Positions 1 through 10,329 are shown, counted from the first letter of the stretch. The stretch is 64,000 bases of DNA from Silanimonas sp. (GCA_026005095.1 BPKK01000005.1:1-64000), one strand, 5' to 3'. Numbers and translations: made by a program. The notes: generated from the letters alone by a model not told the origin.

Positions 1-186
1 CGCGGTCAGCTCGCCCTCGACGACCCGAAGACCGCCGCCGCGCAGTTCTTCGTGCTGCTGAAGGGGCTGGCGCACTTCCGCTGCCTGATCGGCCTGCAGC
101 CGCCGCCCGACGAGGCCGGCCGCCGCGCCCACGTCGAGCGCTGCGTGGCCCTGTTCCTGAAGGCCTTCGCCCCGGAGCGGCCATGA
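1..186 (+). CDS. TetR/AcrR-family transcriptional regulator, C-terminal part (truncated by window start)
   Basis: Open frame 1 ...DDPKTAAAQFFVLLKGLAHFRCLIG...VERCVALFLKAFAPERP* resembles the AefR-like TetR C-terminal domain; stop at 184-186. Confidence 0.7.
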   Translation, partial: RGQLALDDPKTAAAQFFVLLKGLAHFRCLIGLQPPPDEAGRRAHVERCVALFLKAFAPERP

Positions 187-300
187 CCTCCGTCCCGGTG
201 ACCTTCGTCACTGCCGCCCCACGCCCGCCTGCGGCACCCTGCCAGCGTCCTTCAGGCCGCGCCGATACACTATGCGGCCCTCTTTCCCGGTAAGCCCGCC

Positions 301-954
301 ATGCCGATCGATTTCAACCAGGCCCGCCACGCGATGGTCGAACAACAGGTCCGCCCCTGGGAGGTGCTGGACCGCCGCGTGCTCGACGTACTCTCCGAGG
401 TGCGCCGCGAGGACTTCGTGCCGGTGCGCCACCGCAAGCTTGCCTTCGCCGACCTCTGCCTGCCGCTCGGGCACGACGAGGTGATGCTGAAGCCGGTGCT
501 GGAGGGCCGCCTGCTGCAGGCCCTCGATCTTGCGCCCACCGACGAGGTGCTGGAAATCGGCGCTGGCAGCGGCTTTCTCACCGCCTGCCTCGCCCGTCTG
601 GCACGTTCGGTCACCGCCATCGAACTGCATGCCGATTTCGTTGCCGAGGCGCAGCGCCGACTCGATGCACTGAACGCCGTCAACGTCCGCCTCTCGCAGG
701 CCGATGCCCGCGACTGGGACGCCGGTCTGCGCTTCGACGCCATCCTGGTGGGCGGCGCAGTGGCCGAGATTCCCGAACGCTTCCTCGCCTGGCTCAAGCC
801 CGGCGGCCGCCTGGTGGCGGTGCGGGGCACGGCCCCGGCGCAAGAGGCCGTGTGCCTGCGCAACGAAAGCGCCGGCCCGCGCATCGAGAGCCTGTTCGAA
901 ACCGATCTTCCCTACCTGCGCGGCTTCGCCCCGCAAGCCCGCTTCACCCTCTGA
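301..954 (+). CDS. pcm: Protein-L-isoaspartate O-methyltransferase family protein
   Basis: MPIDFNQARHAMVEQQVRPWEVLD...VLEIGAGSGFLTACLA SAM-binding motif. Confidence 0.85.
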   Translation: MPIDFNQARHAMVEQQVRPWEVLDRRVLDVLSEVRREDFVPVRHRKLAFADLCLPLGHDEVMLKPVLEGRLLQALDLAPTDEVLEIGAGSGFLTACLARLARSVTAIELHADFVAEAQRRLDALNAVNVRLSQADARDWDAGLRFDAILVGGAVAEIPERFLAWLKPGGRLVAVRGTAPAQEAVCLRNESAGPRIESLFETDLPYLRGFAPQARFTL

Positions 955-979
955 ATCCCACATTCCCCAAGGACTCCCC

Positions 980-2383
980 ATGCGACTGCGTCCGCTCGTC
1001 TCCGCCCTGCTCGCCCTCGGCCTTGCCGCCCCGGCCTGGTCGGCCGACCTGCTGGAAGCCTACGAGCTGGCGCGGCAGGGCGACCCACAGCTGGCCGCCG
1101 CCGAGGCCCGCGCCGCCGCCGCCCGTGCCGGCGTAGACCGCGCCCGCGCCGCCCTGCTGCCGCAGGTGGCCGCCACCGCCAGCCTCACCGACAGCGACGG
1201 CGATAGCACGTCCTTCGGTTCGCGCCCCGACGGCTCCGGCGGGGTGGTGTTCGACCGCAACAGCAGCAGCCAGGACAGCCGCAACCGCACCTACGGCATC
1301 AACCTCACGCAGTCGGTCTACGACCACGCCAACTACACCCGGCTCAAAGCCGCCCGCGCCGCCGCCGCCGAGGCCGAGGCCCAGCGCCTTGCCGCCGAAC
1401 AGGCCCTCGCAGTACGCGTGGCCACTGCCTACTTCAACACCCTCACCAGCATCGAGGCCCTGGCCTCGGCGCGTGCCCAGGAGGCCGCGGCCAAGCGCCA
1501 GCTCGACCAAGCCGAGACCCGCCTCGAAGTGGGCTTGGCGCCGATCACCGATGTGCACGAAGCCCGTGCCAGCTACGACGGCGCGCGCGCCAATGCCATC
1601 GCCGCTGCCACCCGCCTCGACGATGCCCGCGAGGCCCTGGCCGAGATCACCGGCCGGCCGCTCGCCGGCCTGCGCGGCCTGGCGCCCGACTACCAGCCCA
1701 CCCTGGCCGACACCGAGGGCCTGGAGGCCTGGGTACAGCGCGCGCTCGAGGGCAACCCCGGCCTGCAGGCGGCGGCCCTGGCCCTCGAGGGGGCCGAGGC
1801 CAACGTGGCCACGGCCCGCGCCGGCCACCTGCCCACCCTGAGCCTCTCGGCGGGCCGCAACGACTCCGCCACCTGGGGCAACAACACGGTGGGCGGCATC
1901 ACCTTCCCCAACGACGCCGCCTCCGACGGCAACCGCGTCGGCCTCACCCTCACCGTACCGATCTTCGCCGGCGGCGCGGTGCAGGCCGGCGTGCGCCAGG
2001 CCCTGGCGAGCCGCGATGCCACCGCCGAACAGCTGGAACAGCAGCGCCGCAGCATCGCCCGCCAGACCCGCAACGCCTACCGCTCGCTGGCCGCCGGCGC
2101 CGCTGAGGTGGAGGCGCGCCGGCTCGCCGTGGTCTCGGCCAAGGCCGCACTGGAAGCCGGCGAGGCCGGGCTGGAAGTGGGCACCCGCACCGTGGTCGAC
2201 GTACTGCTGGCGCAACAGACCCTGTTCGCCGCCCAGACCCAGTTCGCCCAGGCCCGGCACAACTTCCTCGTCAACGAACTGAGCCTGAAGCAGGCTGCCG
2301 GCAGCCTCTCGGTGGAGGACATCCGCGCCGTGAACCGGCTCCTGGTGGCCGATGCCGAGGCTCTGCTCGACGCCACCAAGTAA
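980..2383 (+). CDS. tolC: TolC family outer membrane protein (type I secretion/efflux OMF)
   Basis: Signal peptide MRLRPLVSALLALGLAAPAWSADLLEAYELA; repeated OEP-type helices; NLTQSVYD, VPIFAGGAVQ motifs. Confidence 0.9.
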   Translation: MRLRPLVSALLALGLAAPAWSADLLEAYELARQGDPQLAAAEARAAAARAGVDRARAALLPQVAATASLTDSDGDSTSFGSRPDGSGGVVFDRNSSSQDSRNRTYGINLTQSVYDHANYTRLKAARAAAAEAEAQRLAAEQALAVRVATAYFNTLTSIEALASARAQEAAAKRQLDQAETRLEVGLAPITDVHEARASYDGARANAIAAATRLDDAREALAEITGRPLAGLRGLAPDYQPTLADTEGLEAWVQRALEGNPGLQAAALALEGAEANVATARAGHLPTLSLSAGRNDSATWGNNTVGGITFPNDAASDGNRVGLTLTVPIFAGGAVQAGVRQALASRDATAEQLEQQRRSIARQTRNAYRSLAAGAAEVEARRLAVVSAKAALEAGEAGLEVGTRTVVDVLLAQQTLFAAQTQFAQARHNFLVNELSLKQAAGSLSVEDIRAVNRLLVADAEALLDATK

Positions 2384-2393
2384 GCCCACCGCG

Positions 2394-2416
2394 GGGCGCT
2401 GAGATCCTCAGCGCCC
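2394..2416. terminator. Perfect 10-bp stem hairpin between convergent tolC and waaA
   Basis: gggcgctgag-atc-ctcagcgccc inverted repeat overlapping the waaA stop; no clear T tract. Confidence 0.5.
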
Positions 2417-3706
2417 GGCCAGCACCGCATCGACCAGGGCGAGCGTGCGCTCCAGCGCCCCGCGCTCGCGGTCGATGCGCAGGCGACCGACCTGGCCGCG
2501 CCGCCGCGCCGTGGCCGGGTCTTCCCATAGCGCCGTTATCGCGCCGGCAAGGCTTTCGGCGTCCTCGACCGTGACCAGGGCCCCGGCCTCGCGCAGCATG
2601 GCCGCGATCTCGGCGAAGTTGAAGGTGTGCGGCCCACTCAGCACCGGCACGCCGAGCGCCGCCGGTTCGAGCAGGTTGTGGCCACCCACCTCGACCAGGC
2701 TGCCGCCGACGAAGGCCACGTCGGCGGCGGCGAGGAAGCCAGGCAACTCGCCCAGGCTGTCGATCAGGAACACCGCACAGGCGGCATCGGGCGCCCGCTC
2801 CAGACTGCGCCGCCGCAGTGACAGGCCGGCCTCGCGCACGAGTTCGGCCACCGGGCCGAAGCGTTCGGGATGACGCGGCGCCCAGAGCAGCAGGGCCTGG
2901 GGCCAGCGCTCGCGCAGGCGTCGATGCGCCTCCAGTACCGCGGCCTCCTCGCCCGCATGCGTGCTGGCCGCCACCCACACCGGCCGCGGGCCGCAGGCGT
3001 GGCGCCAGGCCAAGGCCTCCTCGCGGGCCGCCGCCGGCAGGGGCTGGTCGAACTTCAGGTTGCCGGTCACCTCGATGCGCACTGCATCGCCCGCCAGTAC
3101 CCGGAAGCGGGCCGCATCGGCCTCGCTCTGCGCCGCCACCAGGCGCACCGCCGAAAGCGCGAGGCGGATCAGGGGCGCAAGCCAGCGGTAGCCGCGCAAC
3201 GAGCGCGCGGAGAGCCGGGCATTGGCGATGACGATGGGGACCCCAGCGCGGGCACAGGCCACGAACAGGTTCGGCCACAATTCGGTCTCGATCACCACCG
3301 CCAGCGCCGGGCGTACGCGCTCGAGGAAGCGCCGCACCATGCCGTGCAGGTCGTAGGGCAGGTAGACGTGGTGCACGCCCTCGCCCCACAGCGCCCGCAC
3401 CCGCGCCGAGCCGGTGGGCGTGATGGTGGTGACGATAAGGGGCCGGTCGGGGTGGCGCTGGCGCAGCGCGTTCACCAGCGGGATGGCGGCATTCACCTCG
3501 CCCACCGAGACCGCATGCACCCAGATCGCGCCCGGCGGCAACGCCGGCAACGCTCCAGGCAAGGCATAGCGCTCGCTCCAGCGCAGCAGGTATCCGCGCT
3601 GCCGCAAGCCCCGCCAGACGAGGTGGTAGAGCGTGACCGGCAGCAGGAGCCACAGCAGGACGGAATAGATCGCCAGCAGCAGGCGCCGGCCAAGGCTCAG
3701 GGACAT
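2408..3706 (-). CDS. waaA: 3-deoxy-D-manno-octulosonic acid (Kdo) transferase
   Basis: MSLSLGRRLLLAIYSVLLWLLLPVTLYHLVWRGLRQRGY...GAIWVHAVSVGEVNAA...FVGGSLVEVGGHNLLEPAA typical KdtA. Confidence 0.93.
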   Translation of the reverse strand: MSLSLGRRLLLAIYSVLLWLLLPVTLYHLVWRGLRQRGYLLRWSERYALPGALPALPPGAIWVHAVSVGEVNAAIPLVNALRQRHPDRPLIVTTITPTGSARVRALWGEGVHHVYLPYDLHGMVRRFLERVRPALAVVIETELWPNLFVACARAGVPIVIANARLSARSLRGYRWLAPLIRLALSAVRLVAAQSEADAARFRVLAGDAVRIEVTGNLKFDQPLPAAAREEALAWRHACGPRPVWVAASTHAGEEAAVLEAHRRLRERWPQALLLWAPRHPERFGPVAELVREAGLSLRRRSLERAPDAACAVFLIDSLGELPGFLAAADVAFVGGSLVEVGGHNLLEPAALGVPVLSGPHTFNFAEIAAMLREAGALVTVEDAESLAGAITALWEDPATARRRGQVGRLRIDRERGALERTLALVDAVLAGR

Positions 3707-3780
3707 GGGCGAAGCGTAGCAGCGGGCCGGGCGCCGGATCACCGCCCGTACAATCGACCCTTTCCTCCGTCCTGCCCGGC

Positions 3781-4722
3781 ATGCCCGATCCCGATCCGCC
3801 CCCTGCCCCCCTGCCGCCGCTGCCACCCGGCGCCTGGCATCCGCGGCACTGGCCCGGCTGGCTGGGCGTGGCCTTCGGCTGGTGCGCGGCGCGCCTGCCC
3901 GCCCGCCTGCAGCATCGCCTGGGCGCCGCCCTCGGAGGGCTGCTGGGCGCACTGGCCCCGCGCCGCCGCCGCGCCATCGCCACCAACCTCGCGCTGTGCT
4001 TCCCGGCGCTGGATGCGGCTGGGCGTGCCGCCCTGCTGCGCGAGAACCTGCGGCAGAGCGGCATCGGGCTGTTCGAGTTCCTACGCGCCTGGTGGGGCCG
4101 CGTGGGCGAGGCCTCACCGCGCTACACCGTCGAGGGCCTGCAGCACCTCGAAGCCCTGCGCTCGCAGGGCCGCGGCGTGCTCTTGGTCTCGGCACACTTC
4201 GTGCACCTCGAACTCTGCGCCCGCCTGCTCACCCGCCACGTGCCGGTGGCCGGCATGTACCGCCCGCATGGCTCGATGGCGATGGAATGGGCGGTGAAGG
4301 CCGGCCGCCTGCGCTATGCCTGTGCCATGTTCACCCGCGAGGAACTGCGCCCGGCGCTCAAACACCTCAAGGCTGGCGGCATCCTCTGGTTCGCCCCGGA
4401 CCAGGAGAGCCGCCGCGGCGAGAGCGTGTTCGTGCCCTTCTTCGGCCGCCCGGCCTGGAGCCTCACCTCCACCCACCAACTCGCCCGCCTCTCCGGCGCC
4501 GCGGTCTGCCCCTTCTTCCACGAGCGCCTGCCAGACGGCAGCTACCGGCTCGAAGTGCAGGCCCCGCTGGCCGACTTCCCCACCGCCGACGCCAACGCCG
4601 ACACCGCGCGGGTGATGGCGGCGCTGGAAGCCATGATCCGCCGCGCCCCGGCGCAGTATCTGTGGCTGCACCAGCGCTTCAAGACCCAGCCCGCGCTCGA
4701 GCGGGGCGCGCTGTATCGCTGA
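3781..4722 (+). CDS. Lipid A biosynthesis (lauroyl/myristoyl) acyltransferase, LpxL/LpxM type
   Basis: HtrB-like; RGVLLVSAHFVHLELCARLL, DQESRRGESVFVPFFGRPAWSLT, PAQYLWLHQRFKTQP. Confidence 0.9.
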   Translation: MPDPDPPPAPLPPLPPGAWHPRHWPGWLGVAFGWCAARLPARLQHRLGAALGGLLGALAPRRRRAIATNLALCFPALDAAGRAALLRENLRQSGIGLFEFLRAWWGRVGEASPRYTVEGLQHLEALRSQGRGVLLVSAHFVHLELCARLLTRHVPVAGMYRPHGSMAMEWAVKAGRLRYACAMFTREELRPALKHLKAGGILWFAPDQESRRGESVFVPFFGRPAWSLTSTHQLARLSGAAVCPFFHERLPDGSYRLEVQAPLADFPTADANADTARVMAALEAMIRRAPAQYLWLHQRFKTQPALERGALYR

Positions 4723-4832
4723 GCATCCGCCCTCCGCCCAGCGCTCCCGATGTCGGTCGATGACACACTGCAGTGCCTTGTGGCGATGCCGGCGATGCTT
4801 CGGGCGCCGCTGAAGGTCGTGGCCTGAGGGTT

Positions 4833-5759
4833 TCAACGCCCGTAGGGCGAGGCCTCGCCCGCTGGCCGGGTCTTGAAGCGGCGGTGCACCCAGAGGTACT
4901 GGTCGGGTGCTTCGCGCACGGCCTCCTCCAGCACCTGCATGTAGCGGGCGGCGAAGGCCTCGGGGGCATCGAGCAGGGCATCGAGCCCGGGGTCCCAGAC
5001 GCGCAGCCGGTAGCGGCCATCGGCCCTACGGGCCATGGCGAAGAAACGCACGCAGGCCCGACCGGCCTTCACCAGCTGCGGCGCGCTCGCCAGCGTGGCG
5101 GCCGGCACGCCGAAGAAGGGCACGAACACCTGGTGTATGCGGAAGTCCTGGTCGGCGGAATAGGCAAGGCGCCCACCCGCGCGGAGCGTTCTTACCATGC
5201 CCCGCGTATCGAACTTGCCCACGGTGGGCCCGAGCCGGCGACGCCGTGCCGCATCCAGCAAGGACTCGAAGCAAGGGTGGCGGTCATAACGACGCACGAC
5301 ACTGGTCACGGGAAGGCCGCTGTGGAGGGCGAGGAAACGTCCCGCCAGCTCGCTATGCATCAAATGCCCGGTGAGCAGCAGCACCCCCTGCCCACGGGCC
5401 TCCGCCTCACGTAGATGGTGCAGGCCCTCGATCTCCACCAATCCGGCCAAGGCGCGATCGGACGCAAACCAGGCCCGCAGCAGTTCCAAGAGAGCGATGG
5501 CGAGTGAGCGCTGGTGGGCACGCAGGCGCTCGTGGCGCCGGGCCTCGCTCTCGCCGGGGAAGCAAAGCGCGAGGTTCACCCGTGCGACCTGCCAGCGCCG
5601 GCGCAGCAAGGGCCGCAGCAGCCGGGCGAGCCCCCCGCCCAGGGCGAGCAGGAGCGGCTGGGGCAGGCGCGCCACGACGGCGAACACACCTGCCAGCACA
5701 CGCCAGCCGGGGCAGCGCTGGCCCGGCGGGGGGGCACCCACACTCTCCGCCCTGTCCAT
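4833..5759 (-). CDS. Second LpxL/LpxM-type acyltransferase (paralogue of the adjacent gene)
   Basis: GQGVLLLTGHLMHSELAGRFL, ADQDFRIHQVFVPFFGVPAATLAS, DQYLWVHRRFKTRP. Confidence 0.88.
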   Translation of the reverse strand: MDRAESVGAPPPGQRCPGWRVLAGVFAVVARLPQPLLLALGGGLARLLRPLLRRRWQVARVNLALCFPGESEARRHERLRAHQRSLAIALLELLRAWFASDRALAGLVEIEGLHHLREAEARGQGVLLLTGHLMHSELAGRFLALHSGLPVTSVVRRYDRHPCFESLLDAARRRRLGPTVGKFDTRGMVRTLRAGGRLAYSADQDFRIHQVFVPFFGVPAATLASAPQLVKAGRACVRFFAMARRADGRYRLRVWDPGLDALLDAPEAFAARYMQVLEEAVREAPDQYLWVHRRFKTRPAGEASPYGR

Positions 5760-5767
5760 TCGGACCC

Positions 5768-7024
5768 TCAGCCCTCTTCCGGAGCAGCGCCAGCCCCCGG
5801 AGCACGAGCGGCGAGCGCGCCGGCATAGAGCGCGGCAAGCAGCAGGGTGAGCCCGCCCCAGAAGGTGGAATAGAAGGCGAGATGGGTGTTGAGCGGGAAC
5901 ACGGTGACGGCAAGCGCCAGGGCCGGCGCTGCCGCTCGGGCCTTCGCCTCGGCAGGGGCATAGCGCCAGGCACGCAGTGCCACCGCCACCGCCGCCAGCC
6001 AGCACAGCAGGCCGAGCAGGCCGGTCTCGGCCAGGATCTCGAGCAGGATCTGGTGGGCGTGAAAGGCCCCCGGCCGGCCCCACTCGACGAACTGGTCGTC
6101 GGGACTGGCATAGGCCCGGTAGGCCTGCTGGAAATTGTCCACCCCCACGCCGGTGAGCGGATGGTCGCGGATGATGGCGAGGGTGGTACGCCAGAGCACC
6201 AGCCTCCCGGAGAGGGCGAAATCGAGGCCGTCCTCCTGTCCCTTCAGCGCGGCCAGGCTGCGCTCGATGCGCGGGGCAAGGAAATCACCGGCACTCCAGG
6301 CAAGCAGCAGGGCCAGCACGCCGCCGCCAAGCAGACCGGCGCCGGTACGCCTCCAGCCCCAGTGGCCGAGGCCGGTGACGAGCAGCACGAGACCATAGGT
6401 GATCCAGGCTGCCCGGGCGCCGGCGAGCAGGATCACCACCCCGAGGGCGCCGGCGGCCAGCAACCAGGGCAGCACGCCGCGCCGCGCCGCCGGCAGCAGC
6501 AGGAAGGGCGAGAGCGAGGCCAGCACCAGGCCGAGCTTGAGGTTGCCGGCGCCGAAGATGCCGGAGAGCCGGTCGGCCAGCGCCGGCCCGCCGAGGCTGT
6601 GGCCGGTAGCGGCCTGCGCCAGGGCATCGGCGGTCCAGAGGGCCACGAGCGCGCCCAAGCCCAGACCGACGATGCCCCGCCCCCGCGGCGTGGCCATGGC
6701 CATGGCCACGAGCCAGAGGAAGGGCAGGTAGCGCAGGTCTTTCAGCACCTCGAGCGCGGAGCCCCCGGGATCGAGGGCGAAGGGCACCGAGACCAGCTGC
6801 GCCAACCAGTAGCCGAGGAACAGGATGCTGGTGAGCGCCCAGGCCTCGTGGCTGAGCACGCGCATGCCGCCGCGGAAGCGGGCAGCCAGCATCAGGCCGA
6901 AGCCGAGCAGGGCCCCGAGGGAGAGCACGGCCTCGGCAAGGCCGCGCCAGGGCCAGCAGGCTACCTGCAGCAGCACCCACCACGGCGCCAGCCGGGGCAG
7001 GCGTTCAAGCAGCGATTCGCGCAT
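5768..7024 (-). CDS. O-antigen ligase (WaaL/Wzy-type) family membrane protein
   Basis: Multi-TM; PLTGVGVDNFQQAYRAY...AHQILLEILAETGLLGLL motif of the O-antigen ligase family. Confidence 0.85.
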   Translation of the reverse strand: MRESLLERLPRLAPWWVLLQVACWPWRGLAEAVLSLGALLGFGLMLAARFRGGMRVLSHEAWALTSILFLGYWLAQLVSVPFALDPGGSALEVLKDLRYLPFLWLVAMAMATPRGRGIVGLGLGALVALWTADALAQAATGHSLGGPALADRLSGIFGAGNLKLGLVLASLSPFLLLPAARRGVLPWLLAAGALGVVILLAGARAAWITYGLVLLVTGLGHWGWRRTGAGLLGGGVLALLLAWSAGDFLAPRIERSLAALKGQEDGLDFALSGRLVLWRTTLAIIRDHPLTGVGVDNFQQAYRAYASPDDQFVEWGRPGAFHAHQILLEILAETGLLGLLCWLAAVAVALRAWRYAPAEAKARAAAPALALAVTVFPLNTHLAFYSTFWGGLTLLLAALYAGALAARAPGAGAAPEEG

Positions 7025-8108
7025 AGAGGTCGAGGGTGGCCTGCTGCATGGCCGCCAGAGTGTAGGGAATGTGGGCCGGCGGCGCGGGCGGCGCGGCCAG
7101 CAGGGCGCGGGCACGTTCCAGCAGGGCTGCGGCATCGCCCGTCGGCACCGCGCCCTCGGGCTGCAGGGCGGCGAGCTGCTCACCCACCCCGCCGTGGTCC
7201 CAGCCCAACACCGGAGTGCCCACGGCCAGCGCTTCCACCACGGTACGGCCGAAGGCCTCGGGCTTGTCGGAGAGCTGCAGCACGAGGTCGGCCCCGGCAT
7301 AGGCGGGCACCACCTCGCTGCGCGGCGGGCTGATGCGCAGCCAGGCCGCCACGCCGCGCGCCGTGGCCGCGGCCTCGAGGGCGGCGAGATAGGCCTCGCG
7401 GCCCGGCTCGCGGCTGCCCAGCAGCCACAGCGCGGCAGGCTCACCGGCGGCGCGCAGGCCGGCCAGCAGATCCACGGCATGGGCATGGCCCTTGAGCCGG
7501 GTGCCGCGCCCCGGCATCAGCAGCAGGCGGGTGTCGGCGGGCAGGCCGAGTTCTTCCAGCACCGCCGCCCGGGCTGCCGGATCGGGCCGCGGATGGCGCG
7601 GGAAGCACGCCACGTCCACGCCGCGTGGAATCACCACCAGCCGTGCTGCCGCATGGGGCCAGTGCCGCAGCACATGGCGGCGCACGGTCTCGGAGACCCC
7701 GATCACCACATCGCCGCGGGTCATCACCCCGCTGTAGCAGCCGGGCGAGTTGAGGCCATGCACGGTGGTGACGAAGGCCGGGCGCGGCGAAAGGCCGCGC
7801 AGCGCGGCGAGCGCAAGCCAGGCCGGCAGGCGCGAGCGGGCATGCACGATGTCGGGGCGGAGGCCTGCCAGCAGGCGACGCAGCGCGGGGATGCGGAAAG
7901 GCGTGGCCAGCGACTTCTCGCCGATGGCGAGGCGGTGATGGGTACTGCCTGCGGCCTCCAGCGCTGGCACCAGGCGCCCCCCGGCCGAAATCACGTGCGA
8001 AGCATGGCCTGCGGCGACGAGAGCCTCGGCGATTTCCAGGGTGGAACGCTCGACCCCGCCCGACTCGAGCGCAGGCAGCAGCTGGACGACCGTGAGCCGA
8101 CGCGCCAC
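7005..8108 (-). CDS. Glycosyltransferase family 4-like protein
   Basis: LPALESGGVERSTLEIAEAL...VLQLSDKPEAFGRTVVEALAVGTPVLGWDHGGVGEQL. Confidence 0.88.
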   Translation of the reverse strand: MARRLTVVQLLPALESGGVERSTLEIAEALVAAGHASHVISAGGRLVPALEAAGSTHHRLAIGEKSLATPFRIPALRRLLAGLRPDIVHARSRLPAWLALAALRGLSPRPAFVTTVHGLNSPGCYSGVMTRGDVVIGVSETVRRHVLRHWPHAAARLVVIPRGVDVACFPRHPRPDPAARAAVLEELGLPADTRLLLMPGRGTRLKGHAHAVDLLAGLRAAGEPAALWLLGSREPGREAYLAALEAAATARGVAAWLRISPPRSEVVPAYAGADLVLQLSDKPEAFGRTVVEALAVGTPVLGWDHGGVGEQLAALQPEGAVPTGDAAALLERARALLAAPPAPPAHIPYTLAAMQQATLDLYARIAA

Positions 8109-8118
8109 TGGCGACGGT

Positions 8119-8322
8119 TCAGTCCACCAGCTCGTACTTGGCGCCGCAGTAGGGGCAGGTCGAAATGCCGCCTTCGGCCTCGATCGGCAGATAGACGCGC
8201 GGATGCGAGTTCCACAGGCGCATCTCGGGCGTCGGACAGGACAGCGGCAGGTCGGCGCGCTTCACCTGGTACACGCGCTCGGTGTTGGCGGGTTTCTGGG
8301 CCGTGGCGTCGGTGGGGAGCAT
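8119..8322 (-). CDS. Zinc-finger domain-containing protein (CHCC/NDUFS6-like, ~67 aa)
   Basis: HPRVYLPIEAEGGISTCPYCGAKYEL. Confidence 0.85.
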   Translation of the reverse strand: MLPTDATAQKPANTERVYQVKRADLPLSCPTPEMRLWNSHPRVYLPIEAEGGISTCPYCGAKYELVD

Positions 8323-8374
8323 GGCTCGGGCTCGTTCGGCAAGGAGGCCATTCTAGCCTGCCGCCACCCGGGGC

Positions 8375-9061
8375 TCAGCCGAGACCGTCGAGCAGCAATA
8401 CGTCGGCACCGAAGGAGGATACGAGGGCGAGACCGGGCTCGTCGCGCAGACCAAGGCCGTCGCCACTGCACAGGAAGCGGCCGCCCAGGGCCAGCTCGCC
8501 GCCGATCACCTCGAGCCAGGCGGCATCCCCGAACGTGGCCGGCAGGGAAAGCACACCCCCCGGCAACACGCTGAAGCGTCGCAGCCGGGCCTTCGCGCCC
8601 CAGGGCAGGAGGGCGGAGGCGGGCGCCGGCGCGGCGATGCCATCCTGCCCCACCGCCGGGGCGGCAGCCGCCTGCGCCGGCCGCGCATTGCTGCGCGCGG
8701 GCTGCACCCAGAGCTGCAGCAGATGCAGGGGCTGCGCCGCATCGGCATTGGCCTCCACCACATCCACCCCGGCCCCGGCGCCCAGCCGGTGCCAATGGCC
8801 GGCCCGCACCTCCAGCGCCGGCTCGCCGGGAATGCCCACGCGGTAGCAGCCGGAAAGCACGAGACTCAGCACCTCCATATTGGCGCGCCGCGCTACCGGC
8901 AGCGCGGTGCCGGGCGCCAGTTCCAGACGATTCATCACGCGCAGCCCGCCCCAGCCCAGCCAGGCCGGGTCGAAGGCGCTGCCATGGCTGAACGCGGCAC
9001 GACCCCGCAGACCGGGGTCGTCGAGGAGGCCGCGCTCGGCGGCCGGACGGAAGACGGGCAT
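8375..9061 (-). CDS. Pirin family protein
   Basis: FRPAAERGLLDDPG...HGSAFDPAWLGWGGLRVMNRLELAPGTALPVARRANMEVLSLVLSG pirin N-domain. Confidence 0.8.
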   Translation of the reverse strand: MPVFRPAAERGLLDDPGLRGRAAFSHGSAFDPAWLGWGGLRVMNRLELAPGTALPVARRANMEVLSLVLSGCYRVGIPGEPALEVRAGHWHRLGAGAGVDVVEANADAAQPLHLLQLWVQPARSNARPAQAAAAPAVGQDGIAAPAPASALLPWGAKARLRRFSVLPGGVLSLPATFGDAAWLEVIGGELALGGRFLCSGDGLGLRDEPGLALVSSFGADVLLLDGLG

Positions 9062-9100
9062 GACGCTATTTTGCCCTGCCTGCCGCGGCCGCCGCAGGGC

Positions 9101-9682
9101 TTACCGTGCCGGGACCGGGCGGTTGAACTCGGTCTCGATGCGGATGGTCACGTCCTTGCCCACCGCCGGGGCGTACTTGTCCATGCCCCACTGGGTGCGG
9201 TCGAGGGTGGTACGCGCCGAGAAGCCGGCCACCTCGACGGTGGGGCGGAAGGGGTGCGGGGCCACCTTGTTCATGCTCACGTCGAGCACCACCGGGTGGG
9301 TCTTGCCGAGCATCGTGAAGTCACCGGTGACCTTGAGCCGGCCATTGCCAAGGTCCTCCACCTTCGTGCTTTTGAAACGCATCGTCGGGTGGTTTGCGAC
9401 ATCGAAGAAATCGGCCGAGCGCAGGTGCTCGTCGAAGTCCTCCTGGTCGGTATCGATGCTGGCGGTATCGATGCTGACCTCGATCGAGGACCGGGCGAGG
9501 TTCTCACGATCGAGTACCAGGGTGCCCTCGTACTTCAGGAACTCGCCGAGAGTCTTGGAAAAGCCGAGGTGGTCGATCTCGAAGCCGATGTAGGTATGGC
9601 CGGCATCGAAGCTGAACTCGTCGGCGGCCAGTGCCGGGACGGCGGTGGCCACGAGGGCCAGGGCGAGCAGGGTGCGCTTCAT
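9101..9682 (-). CDS. YceI family periplasmic protein
   Basis: MKRTLLALALVATAVPALAADEFSFDAGHTYIGFEIDHLGFSKTLGEF. Confidence 0.92.
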   Translation of the reverse strand: MKRTLLALALVATAVPALAADEFSFDAGHTYIGFEIDHLGFSKTLGEFLKYEGTLVLDRENLARSSIEVSIDTASIDTDQEDFDEHLRSADFFDVANHPTMRFKSTKVEDLGNGRLKVTGDFTMLGKTHPVVLDVSMNKVAPHPFRPTVEVAGFSARTTLDRTQWGMDKYAPAVGKDVTIRIETEFNRPVPAR

Positions 9683-9711
9683 GGTGGACTCCGGGGTACG
9701 GCAGGGGGACA

Positions 9712-10329
9712 TCAGACGATGCGCGCGGCCTCGTCGAAGCCGAGACGCGGCGAGCGCGGGAACAGGCCGGCAGGATCGCCGTAGCCAAGGTTGACGAGGA
9801 AGTTCGACTTGAGGGGGGTGCCGGCGAAGAAGGCGGCATCGAGCTTCTCGGCATCGAAGCCCGACATCGGCCCGGCATCGAGGCCGAGAGCGCGGGCGGC
9901 GAGGATCAGATAGGCACCCTGCAGACTGCTGTTGCGGAAGGCCGTGCTCTCGATCAGGGCCTCGTTCCCAGCAAACCAGCTGCGCGCATCGGCATGCGGG
10001 AAGAGCTGCGGCAGCCTGTCGTAGAAAGCCATGTCCTGGGCCACGATCACCGTGACCGGCGCGCTCATGGTCTTCTCCACGTTGCCGGGCGAGAGCGCTT
10101 CCTTCAGCTTCGCCTTGGCCTCCGGCGATTTGACGAAGACGAAGCGCGCCGGCGAGGCATTGGCGCTGGTGGGGCCCCACTTCAGGAGCTCGTAGAGCTC
10201 GCGCAGCAGGGCATCGGGCACGTCTTTCTTCTGCCAGGCATTGTGGGTACGGGCTTCGCGGAAGAGTTGGTCGAGGGCGGCGGCATCGAGGGCGCGGGCA
10301 TCGCGCGGCATGGCATCGGCGGGGCTCAT
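9712..10329 (-). CDS. Nitroreductase family protein, malonic semialdehyde reductase (RutE)-like
   Basis: [68 protein letters not shown]. Confidence 0.88.
   Translation of the reverse strand: MSPADAMPRDARALDAAALDQLFREARTHNAWQKKDVPDALLRELYELLKWGPTSANASPARFVFVKSPEAKAKLKEALSPGNVEKTMSAPVTVIVAQDMAFYDRLPQLFPHADARSWFAGNEALIESTAFRNSSLQGAYLILAARALGLDAGPMSGFDAEKLDAAFFAGTPLKSNFLVNLGYGDPAGLFPRSPRLGFDEAARIV

Noticed and set aside
944-2389. Minus-strand ORF of 481 aa opposite tolC
   Set aside because: Shadow ORF; the sense frame encodes a clear TolC-family protein.
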